NCBI GenBank assembly: GCA_003194525.1
Contig: NBIV01000162.1
Location: forward strand, 1-64,000
Direction: 5' to 3'
Length of the DNA: 64,000 nucleotides
From: Gracilariopsis chorda
Lineage: Eukaryota > Rhodophyta > Florideophyceae > Gracilariales > Gracilariaceae
A program made the position numbers and the translations under genes. The notes beneath the pieces are model-generated. The model did no database searches. It was not told the origin of the DNA and was given only the letters and a program-made list of their open reading frames with translations. How positions within the stretch are numbered: the first letter of the stretch is position 1; each line of letters starts with the position of its first letter. This document shows, in pieces, positions 19,911 through 30,992 of the stretch.

Positions 19911-21070
19911 ATGTTTAAGCCGCTCTGGAGAAAATCATTAGCTTCCACACTAAGATGAGGCATGTAGGTGCTTAATATTTGGTTGATCCCAACCATTCGC
20001 GTGCGCAAATTAAACAGATGTATGCTACAAAGCAACATAACTCGTCTTTCTCCGTTTTCCTCGTACATGAACCTGTCCTTCAATCGCGGAAACATACCCT
20101 GAAACGACCTCATACCCCATTCGGATGCTTGTCGAGCGGATGTTGCCTGTCGGATTTGAAGAACTTCTCTGGCATCTTTGGCCCTTGTCTCATCTTGAGA
20201 CGACTTGATTAAAAGAGGATACGAATTGCGACAGAATGCAGAGTCTACAATGCATTTACCGCCATGTTTCTCATGTTCCAGACCCAACTTAGTATATATA
20301 TTTCCCCAGTCCGACACAACCGAATCATGCATACTACCGGGCGCGTTGATTGCGAAAGCAATAACTGTACCATTTGGAGCAAATAAAAGAACATTGGAAA
20401 CGTAATGATCATGGGTCCATCCATTGTAAAACATATTCTGCACCACGAAGTCCTGGGATTGCTCTAGCAGCAGTTTCAAACCATCTGCCACTGAATAAAC
20501 CTCTTCCAATGTGTGATACTTTTGTTTGAAAGCATCTTTGAAAGCCTGAACCTCTGTTTCGGTCGGCATCCTCACCTCCGCGTTAACATCATGCGCCAGA
20601 ACCCGCAGCAATATTCTCCTAACGAAACGTAAAAAGATTGAGCACACAGAACTTGTGATGCCAAAGAGAAGACAGAGGTTCCAGAGAGCTCCTCTCGTTC
20701 GATGCCAGCACAGGACAAGTCCCAAACATTTCGTTGCGTCCATTGATCGCGGTCGTCCACGTCTACACCTACGTCTTTGCAGGAAACCGCTCGCTGTGTA
20801 TGGGGTATATTCGTTGTATATGTGCTGAAACTGGTTTAAGACATGCGTGAAAGTACTGTGATCAATTCCTGTTAGCTTTATTAGTGAGCTGTCGCACATG
20901 GAACGAAACAAGAACACAAATGGTGAGTCTGCAGGGTTGAGAAGCGCCTGTCTGCTAATGCGCCTGTCTCTGCGTCGTCTCACAATAGTTGTATGCCTAT
21001 CCCTGAAGCGTATTGAGTGTCGCTGACGCCGAGTTAGTAATGTAAGCAGTAGAACAGTTGTGGTGTCCAT
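19907..21070 (-). CDS. Harbinger DDE transposase, 387 aa
   Basis: ATG at 21070 opens a complete 387-codon frame. An N-terminal Arg-rich segment precedes a helical region. The catalytic core follows, with Asp196 in SVADGLKL, Asp276 in IVDSAF and Glu317 in ASEWGMRSF, 41 residues after the second Asp, normal for DDE_Tnp_4 enzymes. NAPGSMHDS between the first two is also typical. The enzyme would cut and rejoin the TIRs at 18742 and 21219. The stop TAG (21070 strand, 19909-19907) shares the tetranucleotide CTAA with the opposing gene's TAA, so the two genes converge with essentially no 3' untranslated spacing. All three catalytic residues are present and no break is seen. Confidence 0.9.
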   Translation of the reverse strand: MDTTTVLLLTLLTRRQRHSIRFRDRHTTIVRRRRDRRISRQALLNPADSPFVFLFRSMCDSSLIKLTGIDHSTFTHVLNQFQHIYNEYTPYTASGFLQRRRCRRGRPRSMDATKCLGLVLCWHRTRGALWNLCLLFGITSSVCSIFLRFVRRILLRVLAHDVNAEVRMPTETEVQAFKDAFKQKYHTLEEVYSVADGLKLLLEQSQDFVVQNMFYNGWTHDHYVSNVLLFAPNGTVIAFAINAPGSMHDSVVSDWGNIYTKLGLEHEKHGGKCIVDSAFCRNSYPLLIKSSQDETRAKDAREVLQIRQATSARQASEWGMRSFQGMFPRLKDRFMYEENGERRVMLLCSIHLFNLRTRMVGINQILSTYMPHLSVEANDFLQSGLNI

Positions 21071-21204
21071 TTCGGAAAAGGGAAGATGGGCAGGATCCTA
21101 AGACTCTGATCGCTCGGTTTGCTCTGGAATTTCAGTGGCAGGTCGGATACGCAGAATGGAACCTTTCAGGCAATTTGGTATTTGCGTGGAGCGCGCAATT
21201 TGAG

Positions 21205-21219
21205 TTTTAGGAGTCGTCC
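21205..21219 (-). repeat. Harbinger right TIR
   Basis: This is the inverse partner of 18742-18756, followed directly by ATT, the other half of the target duplication. Confidence 0.85.
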
Positions 21220-21599
21220 ATTGACCTGATGCTGCAGGTGATGATGTCTTAGGTCCAAATACTTGCAAAATTTGGTCGGGACTTGGCTTTCCACTATGAG
21301 AACGGCTGACCTGTCATCGATAAAATGCGTTGTTGGCGTTGTTTCTTAAAGATGTATTGAGTGTAAGAGCCTTCGACGCCATTGAGTATTTTGCGTGGCA
21401 AATTTTGCTGATATGTATTTAGCTTTCGTTGCATGCAATGCTACCATTTTTTCTTTGCTTTCTAGCACCACAAAATGATAGTTTTTTGAAAGCAATGTAC
21501 GTTTCCGGATATGGATTTGCGATTCTTGGAATTGGCGTAATCTGAATCGCTGTGTGAGCTGATATTTGCGTTTCCGTATGATGCAAGAGTGATCATGGC
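21220..21599. other. Spacer between Harbinger and Copia fragment
   Basis: No coding sequence was recognised. It may be flanking retroelement sequence, because a Copia-like frame begins just to the right on the minus strand. Confidence 0.4.
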
Positions 21600-22680
21600 G
21601 GCGTACAGTAGTCAGCGAGACTTTGTGCTCTCAGAATATCGAAGAAGTGCCTTGAGCGCCTGCCAGTGACGTTTCTGTGGCTGCGTCGTGTTCTGTGCTA
21701 AGTTATTTGTTGCTTCCGTTATATCAAGCCGTGTACAATCCATAAGGTAGCGGAGTTTACCAAAGATGTGGCAAAAGGATGGAACCTGCAATGGGGGGAG
21801 AGACGAGGTTGATATTTGTTGATCTAATGTCGTTATATGAATGTACGGATTTTGCGTAAGATTGCAGTTGTACATCTCTGTTTGTTTAGGATAACCTCCA
21901 TGGTATCCGGTTGCGAGAGGTGAACGCTGCCGTTAAAGATGTATGTGATTGTTCAGTTGACAAAACGCGTGGGATTTTCTAATCGCTTGATTTGGTATTT
22001 TTCTTTCAAATGTGCGTAAAGCTTTTCTATGAGGCTTTGTTTTGTGGCGAGTACGAGAAATTCGTCTATGGTAGTGCTCATTAAGATGATACCTTGATTG
22101 GTAATCTTAACGTATAAGCATGCGTCTTGGTCTGATGAGAAGATGTTGTGTCTGGTCAAAAAAAGTTTTGAGCCATCGATTATAGTAGTATGTGGCGTTT
22201 GTTGAGCCATGCGAGTTACCTTTGAGTTCTATATATATTCAATCGTGCTTCATGCTTCCATCGAAAAGCGACATTTTGCTTAACATATACCGGCTTGTAA
22301 CGGGTTTATAACTCGTGCAGATAAGCCGATGTGATTTCAAAGTGTTCGATTGGCATGCAGTGGGTAGCATGAAGTGCAAAAGGAGGCGTTGTGTGGTGCA
22401 GTTGGCGGTGTAGGTTGTGGTGTGTTTGGGTTCAGAATGCAGACCTGGCTGCATGAGATCCGCGCAGAGATTCCAGTGGGCCTTACGTTGTGTGACACTG
22501 CCATCAGTGGCACGCTTATATTGATATAAAATCATAAGGGATATTATCATTTTAGGGGGAGGGCGGAAGTTAGGGTGGAGCCTTTTGATGCATTTGTGAC
22601 GGTCCAGGTTGTGCAGCTCATTTCTATGTGCGGCTTGCCAGTGTGAGGCATCAGGGTAGAGTCTCGCTTGAACCACGTGG
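21600..22680 (-). mobile_element. Ty1/Copia fragment (fossil)
   Basis: Minus-strand translation gives, from 22680 leftwards, the start of a Copia reverse transcriptase (ARLYPDASHWQAA, then YKRATDGSV), its middle part near 22000-22200 and a later part near 21620-21870. Gag, protease and integrase are not present. The piece is heavily broken and old. It is unrelated in sequence to the Copia element at 39.4-43.4 kb. Confidence 0.65.
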
Positions 22681-23052
22681 CTGGGGGTGGGGCATTAATG
22701 TCAATGGTTGTGGGGTAGTTATGAGGGTGTCATGCTGTAGCTTGAAATGTCATAGTGCTCGTGGCGTTGGGGTTGGTTGTTTTGTGGTACGGGGATACGC
22801 CTTGTGCTCTGATTCACTATTACTCTTGAGAGCGAAGGGTTTTCACGACTACACGTATGGGGCTGTCCGCATAATTGTACCTACCGGGGTCTGCCTTAGG
22901 CTGCAGTTTCTCTTCGGGTGCATAGTGTAGTTCAGTGGACCCTCGGAAGAAAAAGAAGGACTCAGCTCATATTAAAGGGGTACCGAACTATCGGATGTGA
23001 CTCGAATGGATGTTTCAGAGGCCCTGGATGCGACGTGAGGGATAGCAATCAG

Positions 23053-25241
23053 AATGGCTCAATTTGGGACAAAAATTGCGTCCCAAAGAAGTGCGATTTT
23101 GACCCTGAAATCACAAAAAAACACCCTCAACAAACGTCGTCGACGCTCCACTTGAACAATGTGGTTTATTTGAGACGCAAGCTTCTAACTTCACATATGT
23201 TAACTTGCCTCTCTCAACGAGGCAAGCGGTTACAAAGCAATGCTTTTGCGCCTTCTGTGGTCCCTCCACCGTCTCTCATTGCCATCGCAGAAGATGTCAA
23301 TGCCGCACGACGTTCAAAAAGTGAGCGAATTGGCTTTTCGTCGTCGCTTTTGCATTGGAAAATCAAGGGCAACACCTTCTTCCTACCAGTTCCCTTGCGT
23401 CTTTTCCGTACAGAACCGTTCCTTGCATTACCCGGAACTTGAATTTCTTTGTCAGAGTTGGCATCATTGCCCGGCCTGGGACAGCATAATGGCTTTGTTA
23501 GCCAACGATCTGGTGTTCCTCGAAGAGATGGTCGTTTTGATTTCATGATACGCACAGGTGCACGCAAAGGAGCACATTCCCACCAAATTCTGTTCTTGAT
23601 GTGGTTGTTCTGCAGTATATTCTCGACGGCACTCAGCGCAATCGTCGGATCCTGTTCACTACGCAACACGGCTTGGACCTTGTTACAAATACTTTTATCA
23701 CTACATCGCAAGCGAGCTGAAGGTCTAGTCTGTATTCTGTCTGGTTCAAACCAGTCATTTTCTTCCTGGACATGGCACTCCAATCTCATTCTCAGCTTCT
23801 TCAGAAACTCTTACTCACAGGGCCAGAACTCTACATCCTTGAAACTGTTTCTAATTACTTCAGCAGTAACAGCACGATATCTGCTCACAGCAAGTTCCAC
23901 TTTGAAAGCCATATTTTCATGCGTGAACTCTCCGCTAAGTAATAGCTGGTCACGAAGCACGCGAGTTTCCTCTTTGAACTTCTTGTTGATATGAGAATCA
24001 CATGGCTGCAAGAAGTGCGAGGTATACACGGGAAGCTGAATGGCATGTATATTGTACTACTAACACTCTTCAATCCATTTCGTTCCCTTTGGTGAGCTAT
24101 GTCCATCCAGAAGGAGCAGAATTGACTTCGACGCTGGCACAAAGTTGCGTACGTACTCTGCAAAGTGCTCGATCAAGTACTTCAATGTAGTGGAATTCAT
24201 TGATCCTTTCGGTGTACATCGGACTGAGGTTCCTTGTGGTATCCATGTAAGCTTTGCTAGCCATTCGTATCGTTCTGGGAGTAGCCTAATCACACTTGGT
24301 TCCACAGCATCCATCCAAGTTTGCATCGCTTTCTTTCCTGCAGCGATTAGGAATGGTGGGGCTTTCTTGCCAGATACAGAGGCAATAATAACTGCAGTGA
24401 GATGTTTACCATTGTCCTTCAAGTCGTGTCTTCTTCCCGAATAATGAGTGCGAGCAGAAGAGAAAACCTCAACTTTCTTACCATGTTGTGCATTGACGCT
24501 GGTTTCATCTAAGTTTCAAATTCTATCTTGGTCTTCAAACAGATCTGGTTCCTGCGCTCGAAGCTCATTGAAGGCATTTCTCAGTGTTGCTACGTGTTTT
24601 AGGTTCTCACCCTCAAAAGTACTTGTGTGACATACGTTCAGCAGATCTAAATGTCAGTGTTCTGTTTCTTGCACGAAAGGACCGAAGTGCATCATCAGAT
24701 GGAAGCGCATGTTTATAGCCAGGACGTCCGTCAGCTGCAACCTCAGCCATAAGGCTTTTCATGTTGTTTGTATCAAGTGCGAATCCCCGACCTGCCGCAA
24801 ACAACGTGCAAGCAACAATTTCCACTTCCTCGTACTTCGTGAGAACTGGTCGCCTACCTGGTCGATTTTGTACGGGATCGAGCAGTCTGGATAGTTTTGC
24901 TTTGTCATTGTTCTTGTAGGCTGCAAACATTCGGTACGTTGTTGCACAAGAAAGAGTACACAAAGAAGCAACTGCTCGTGGTTTTTTCCCATTCTTGAAG
25001 AATGTAACTGCGCGCTGTCTGTTTGTTTGTTCGCCTGTTCTACGCCCGGCTTGGGTTTTAAGTCGGGCAGTTTGCCGCCGCATTGAAGGAGGCATCGTGT
25101 TCAAAGATTCTGGAGAAGGCCAAGAGCAATGGAATGGTGCTGGCGTGTGCTAGGCTAGGTTATGGTAGAGTGGACCTAAATTGAATCTTGGAGATACGAG
25201 ATTCCACTTTCGAAATCCTTGTCGTCTCAAATTGAGCCATT
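23053..25241 (-). mobile_element. pogo-like (Tc1/mariner superfamily) transposon
   Basis: Inverted ends AATGGCTCAATTTGGGAC (23053-23070) and GTCTCAAATTGAGCCATT (25224-25241) differ at one position in 18. TA dinucleotides lie 8 and 7 bases outside these, so the true ends may be slightly further out. The 2.2-kb interior carries one minus-strand transposase gene broken into about four frames. It lies inside an LTR-like repeat, giving a clear order of insertion. Confidence 0.72.
23214..25095 (-). pseudogene. pogo-like DDE_1 transposase, broken
   Basis: An ATG at 25095 starts an N-terminal helix-turn-helix part (to 24613) with GRRPVLTKYEEVEIV, a CENP-B-like DNA-binding region. The DDE_1 core follows in other frames: LDETSVN with the first Asp near 24510, and SILLLLDGHSS with the second Asp near 24095-24120. 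TSHFLQPCDSHINKKFK near 23970-24029 supplies the third acidic position, in the QPCD motif where relatives have QPLD. The C-terminal basic region (23214-23789) is Lys/Arg-rich. Frame changes near 24610, 24060 and 23810 show that the gene is dead, although the motifs are well preserved. Confidence 0.75.
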
Positions 25242-25571
25242 TCTCAAATAAAGCCGGTATGATTGCTAGCCCTGATACCGTTGGTTACCGTAATGGTAAG
25301 TCGTATTTGTATCATTGCTGGGCACGTTGTGAGTGTGGACGGAGTGCAATACGTGTCAGGTGAGGGAGCGCTTACGTGGATCATCTTGTGAGCCCGCAGG
25401 TCACACTGTTGCAATACTGATGTAAGCTCAACTACTTACGCTGACAAGACCTCGTGCAGCTCCCGCTGCTCCCAGGATGAGCTAAAATAACGGATCCTGT
25501 GCGCTGCGCCAAATGTCCGCACAACATATACACACACATGTTTAGGGCGTAGCCGGGCGTGTGTGTCTGGA
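25242..25571. other. Right half of LTR-like repeat, then Helitron 2 flank
   Basis: 25285-25430 is the right part of the interrupted LTR-like repeat. The last 140 bases hold nothing recognised and end in A25571, the base preceding the Helitron 2 TC end. Confidence 0.5.
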
Positions 25572-28500
25572 TCTCAACACCCCCCGTACTATACTGATTT
25601 GTTCACGTATGAGGGGGTTTTCGTTGATTGACGGGAGGTGTTGCCCCAATTAACACCTGCGCATGCCTCCGTACGCGCGTGAAAACCCTCTTTCGGCGCA
25701 ATGCCTCCCTTCTATTCACCAAATTCACTAACAGCAGCAGCATCAGCAGCAAAGCGTACAGCTCATTGGCTGCTTGTGCATGCTGCTGCATGTTGACTGC
25801 TTCTGATGCTGAGTGGCTGGCACTACAATAAATGACTGCAGCACCAGCCACTCAGCAGCAGCAGCTGGCTTGCGCAACACATGGCTGGCATGTTGCACTG
25901 CGCCATTGCAGAACAATGCACAGAGCATATATTCAGCACTGGCGCAGTGCAAAAAGCATCTCCCTTGCTGATCCCAACCACTATCGTGCATCTCATTCAG
26001 GCTTGGCCAATAGCTCAGTGTCGTATCGTTTTGCTACTTTGGGCACTGTTGCTGGCCTGGGACCTAGGCAAGGCAGAGCTCGTGTGCAGATCACCACAAT
26101 GGTAACCCACTGAGTACCACAGATCTGCAAAAGGACAAGTGCTCCTTTGTGGTATACTGGTCGTTTGACGGTGATGAGGAAATTAGAGGGTTTCGTGGAC
26201 CTAATACCAGCTTGCTGTGCATGGTCCAGGGCGGCCGCCGTGTCGTACTTCATGGGGCCGGAAAGAACACTTTGGTGTGTGAGTAAAGGCAGACCAATCC
26301 TTACAACCGGAGGCGGGTTAAACATCAAACGGCTTAAAACCGGCTGCGCACACTCCGCCCGTCATACTCGAAGAGGAGTGTGTCGAGAGTCCCTGTGCTG
26401 CACACGACTGCATCTTTTAGATGTAATTCTTGCAGAAATTTTTCAATTGCTCATGCAACTAGGCCCGGTAGGTGCAAAGCAAGAAACTGCAACCAGTTCT
26501 TCCCTTTCAAATTTTCCAATGTTGGAAACATATTCTGGAACTCTGGCGAAACTTTTAGGGGTGTAGAAAAAGAGAATTCTTCTTTTTCTTTTTTTAAACT
26601 GCCTTGGGGCGAGGAGGTCCACCCCTGAGCTCCGGAGGAGCCAGGCCGAGTTCTGAAGGTGCCAGAGCAAATTCCGGAGGTGCTAGAGCAAATTCTGGGG
26701 GTGCTAGGGCACATTCTGGAGGTGCCAGGGCAAATTCAGGAGGTGCCAGAGCAAACTATGGAGGCGCCAAAGCCAACTAGGGAGGAACCAGAGCGAATTC
26801 TGGAGGCGCCAGAGAAAATTTGGGAGGGGCCAGGGTGTACTCAGGTGGCGCAAAGCCAGGAGCTGGACTACCTCGGCGATTGCCAGTTCCTCCCGCTCTA
26901 CATTACATGCCGGTAAGTGAAAGCGGAGCGGATGTTCAAGGACCCATCGTTCCAACCGTGGAAGAGGGTGAACTTACTCCTACATCTACGTGCGTCGCTG
27001 GGGCAAGTGGTTCCAGGCCCACATCACGACCAACGTTCTCTCCTATGCCTCCATCTCTCCCACCAATGCCTGCGCCTGCTTTTTATGGTGAGGGCAAGAA
27101 AACCATGGAGACAGAAGCGCTTCCTCAGCTGCAAGTTGAAGAAGAAGAACAGATGCCCGTTCCGATGGAATCGGAAGAGGGTTAGATCAATCCTGCTCCC
27201 TCACAGCCACCACAGCAGCCTTCTATGCCGCAAGTTGAAGAAGTACAACAGATGCCCATTCCGATAGAAGTGGAAGAGGATTAGATCACTCCCGCCACCT
27301 CACAGCCGCCACAGCAACGTGCGTTGCCACAAGCCGAACAACAAGAAGAGCAGAGGCCAGCTCCCATGCAAGTTAAAGAGGATAAGATCACTCCTGCTCC
27401 CTTACTCCCGCCACAGCAGCAACCGCAGCAGCTGCAGAACCCTCAGCAGCAGCTTGATATGACGATCATGCATTGTGCTGGATGTACGGATCGAGAACTG
27501 TATCGCGTGTACTATGCGTGGGATACCGTGGCAGATGAAGCTTGGAATGATCCAGCCATCCATACAAGCGTTCCAGAGTTTGAGACGCTTTCCCCCGCAG
27601 GTCAAAAGCGATGCGGAAGATGCAGCGAGCACGCACACACGCTCTCCTCCTGCCCGTACCCGGACTGGAAATTTGAGAATTCATAGCTGCAAGTACTGCG
27701 GATGCGTTTCGCTTGCCAAAGCGACCACTGGAGTATGCTGTGGAATAAAATGAATGTCAGGATGGGGCTTCATTTTCTGCAGAGGGCATAGCAATGAGTT
27801 GGTTCGAAGTCTTTATACCCTGAGAGCCTTTCACACCCATTTTCTCAACTTGAATATGCTCTTCGCGACGACACAAGCGTTTATGGACATTTCGTATGTG
27901 ACGGGAGGCGGTCCTTCCTTTCTCAGACTTGAGGGCAACGCAGGTTTCGCTCTGCCCACGCAGAACCAGAACAACACGCGCTACACCTTTCTGTCGGGTA
28001 CCGGTTCGTTCCTTGGATCCATCTGGCTATGCGCGTGCCAGTCTGAGTCCGTTCATTCAGGACATCAACGTAAGAGACATCGTACCCAAGCTGTATGATG
28101 TGATCCAGCCAAAGCCGGACGTGGTGCGCGAACGCTACCGATCCATGCTTAGCACGCAACAGCAACAACAACAACAAAATGCGGAGGCCTCCGTGTATAT
28201 CAGCGTGCAAGCAGCGGAACAAAGAGTATTCGTACGTTGATACGAAGGACCCGGACGGGCTACAGTCAGTGCTCCTCATGCAGCTACTGGCTCTCTCCTT
28301 GAACCCTGAAGATGCTCGTAGTGGGCGGCCAACCATGATGAGAACGCTCGTCGTGGATCCGACTAGCCTGTACCAAGTGGAGTCTCAAGTACCGCGTTTG
28401 GTAGAAGACAACGTAACATAAGGGCACGCTGCACTGAAGACTGTTGCTGCTGCTAGAGCAGGGGTGACTACGAATGCCACAAAAATGCGCACGTGCGGTA

Positions 28501-30992
28501 CCGACTTCTAAAACAGGCATAAAAACTTGCAGAGAAGGACCCTTTCCCTTTTCTCTCCGCGTACGGTGATCAGCAGAACCGTTTGACATCAGCCTGTTTC
28601 TGGTTGTAAAGAACTGCACAGAGCAAAGCTCAGGTCTCGAGCGTCAACGAGTGCAACCTCCAAAAACTCACCTGGACTGGGAACGCGAAGCAACGTCTGT
28701 ACTCAGACAACATCCTCCTAAGAAGTGGACTGTTGATGCAAATGTGGATGCTCCGCACGCACAAAAACATTGAGGACATGCGACTACGTTTCCTCGAGAG
28801 AGAACAACAGGCAACTATTGTACAAGGGCAAGATATACAGCAAGCACAAAAGCAAACAAGTCATGTGTCACTATCACAGTTCGCACAAAAGGGACGCATA
28901 TTTCTGCCCAATGACTTGGTCAACTCAGCCACGTACTGAAAGGACAAGGGCATGGACTTAAAGTTGGTCATAGCCTGGACACGACCGCCTTCTCCTTTCA
29001 TTACAATCACCATGAACATCTGGCGAGAGGACATCCAGCGCCTTAGCATGGACACCACTAATTGTGGCCCATCTACGGCACATAGTAACAGCCCTTGACC
29101 GTTTGACGCACCGGATCTGATTTCAAGGGTGTACAAACAGAAAGAAAACGACTTCATGAATGACTTGGAGAAGAACGAGGAGCACATCTTTGGATTGAAG
29201 GGCCTGGGATTGGCATCAAAGCTCGAGTTTCAAGAGCGAAATGTGCCTCATCACCACATGCTCGTCTGGCTTGAAGGAGGCGTGATTGAAGACATTGATG
29301 TGACCGATGAGCAGATTCGTGCAGAACGTTCCCTTCCAGGCTACGACGACGCGTTGCATGGCCTCATTCGTTCCATGCACAGGCACCGCCCCTCCCCCAA
29401 TTGCTGTAATCGTGCTGGGCGGTGCATTTTTGTGTACGACAGCAATATGATTCTGCCGGAGACGTACATTGAAGAAGGAACGAATCTTGTGATCTACTGC
29501 AGAAGAAGGCAAGAAGAACTCAAGATGGTGCCGTACAACCCAACTCTAACCAAGAAGTACCGCTCCCATATCAACGTAGAACGCACGCAAGGAGGGGGCG
29601 CAGTGGCTTATCTGATGAAGTACGCATATAAACAGCCCAAAGCTGAGGAGTTGGTTCTCATTTTAGTGGGGTTGATATGAAAGGCACACAGAACGAGCAG
29701 CAAAAAGAGCCGCAGGCACAGAACGACATGGGTGCATACATGCAAGCGCGTGTGGTAGGTGCTGTCAACACAGCTTGGAGAGTTTTCGAGTTTCGACATG
29801 TTCACATACCTAAACTAGAGCGACTGGTCATTTTCTTGAAAGGAGAGCGAACGATTCTGCTCAGAGGTCCAAATCAAATCCATTCCGCGTCGCCACCGTC
29901 TACTCTGGAGAGATATTTTGTAAAGCCCAAAGCATACGCAACCCTCGACTACCTTTCGTACTTTGAAATAGTGCGATTGTATGGCACGCTTTCTGCCCGC
30001 GCGCTTAGCGAATACGAAGGAGACAGCACTCAGTTGCCCACAAAAGACTGCGATCCGCCCATGTACGTGGTACAGCACATGGAAGACGAGCAGTGCGCCG
30101 CAAGAATCTGAAATGTTTTACCGTCTGACATTGAACTCTTTGCTCTGCACTTGCTCCTCATGAATGATTGCTCGAGCTCTTATGAAAACGCAAGAAATTT
30201 CAACGGACAGCAGTATGAAACTTATTGTGAAACTGCAATTGCAAGTGGTTTGCACGCAGACCGATCCGAGTTTGATATTGCGTTTTAAGAAGAAGAGCAG
30301 ACCTGCAGCACGCCCTCAGAGCTACGACGTCTGGTTGTTACACTGTACCAATAAGGCACAAACCCAGGAAAAATGGCTGTCGAAAACTGAGAGACGCTAT
30401 GCAGCGACATACATGAAAGCGATGAGCAGCAACGGAAGTTAAAAAAGTATCGACGTGTGGTGGAGATCTCAGACCTGCACGGTAGACGACTGCTTCGCCA
30501 TCATGGTGTCGCCTCACAGCAGCTACAGCAAGATGGTGCGGCATTGACTGAAACAAATCGAGCTTCAATCACTCGAGACGCGCGTTGTGCCAAATGCTTC
30601 AACGTTACATTCAAGGTATGTCACGTTAGATACTCGCTAAAAAGAAGTCTTTGACACTGTCATTGCCGCATTGCAACATCGACAAGCACTGCAAGAGCAG
30701 ACAAGCACTCCAGAAAAGGTTTTCTTTTTGCAGGGATGCGCAGGTACTGGAAAGACATACGCACTCAACCTATTTCGCGATATCACCGAGTCGGAAGGAA
30801 GGCTCGCCGAAGTGACTGCTACAACAGGCATTGCGGCATCGTTATACGAAGGTGGCCGCACTTTACATAGCCTGCTCAGACTCGGTGTAGCTGAAAAGGA
30901 CAGTACAAGCCGCACTACAGCAACTTCTTCAACGTACAGTCCCCGATCTCAACATACAGAACTGCTAAGCGAAACAGAACTGCTCGTCTTTA
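25572..30992 (+). mobile_element. Helitron 2, degraded and 3'-truncated
   Basis: The 5' terminus reads A|TCTCAACACCCCCC at 25571/25572, matching the minus-strand end of Helitron 1 (TCTCAACC at 57299). The subterminal region (25600-26110) repeats the CAG-rich and TGGCTGGCA-type inverted motifs of Helitron 1 in inverse orientation. Homology to the Rep-helicase gene runs from about 26560 to 30992 and stops abruptly after the helicase Walker A domain, where Ty3/Gypsy sequence starts. The 3' end is missing. It is clearly older than Helitron 1. Confidence 0.85.
26560..30992 (+). pseudogene. Helitron 2 Rep-helicase, broken
   Basis: Parts in order: GGARANSGG-type repeats (about 26630-26880); acidic repeats (27120-27400); a Cys-rich segment (27610-27750) with CGRCSEHAHTLSSC; the HUH nickase motif VPHHHMLVW at about 29245-29271; the paired-tyrosine motif AYLMKYAYKQ at about 29605-29635; and the helicase Walker A segment GCAGTGKT near 30735. 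It ends in LLSETELLV, before the Walker B motif. Many stops and frame changes lie between these, so it is a fossil of the same family as the gene at 50962-56251. The HUH and tyrosine residues are still legible. Confidence 0.8.

Larger units (their letters stand above)
18742..21219. mobile_element. PIF/Harbinger DNA transposon, complete
   Basis: This 2478-bp element begins GGACGACTCCTAAAA and ends with its perfect 15-bp inverse (21205-21219). ATT lies directly outside both ends (18739-18741 and 21220-21222), a 3-bp target duplication as is typical of PIF/Harbinger elements, which usually prefer TWA. It carries two convergent genes, an accessory DNA-binding protein (plus) and a DDE transposase (minus). 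Both are open, so the element looks intact and may be recent. Confidence 0.88.
22905..25440. repeat. LTR-like repeat split by a pogo-like transposon
   Basis: The left part (22905-23050) matches 47700-47815 (shared words GGTACCGAAC, ATCGGATGTGACTC, GCCCTGGAT, CGACGTGAG). The right part (25285-25430) matches 47855-47970 (shared TCGTATTTGTAT-like, TATGTGTCAGGTGAG, GAGCGCTT, GGTCACAC). The copy at 47.7 kb is continuous, so here the repeat was interrupted by the transposon at 23053-25241. It is probably an LTR of an old retroelement. Confidence 0.6.

Noticed and set aside
25603-26110. Short frames on both strands in the Helitron 2 5' region
   Set aside because: They arise from CAG-rich subterminal repeats shared with Helitron 1 and the short units and do not encode a conserved protein.
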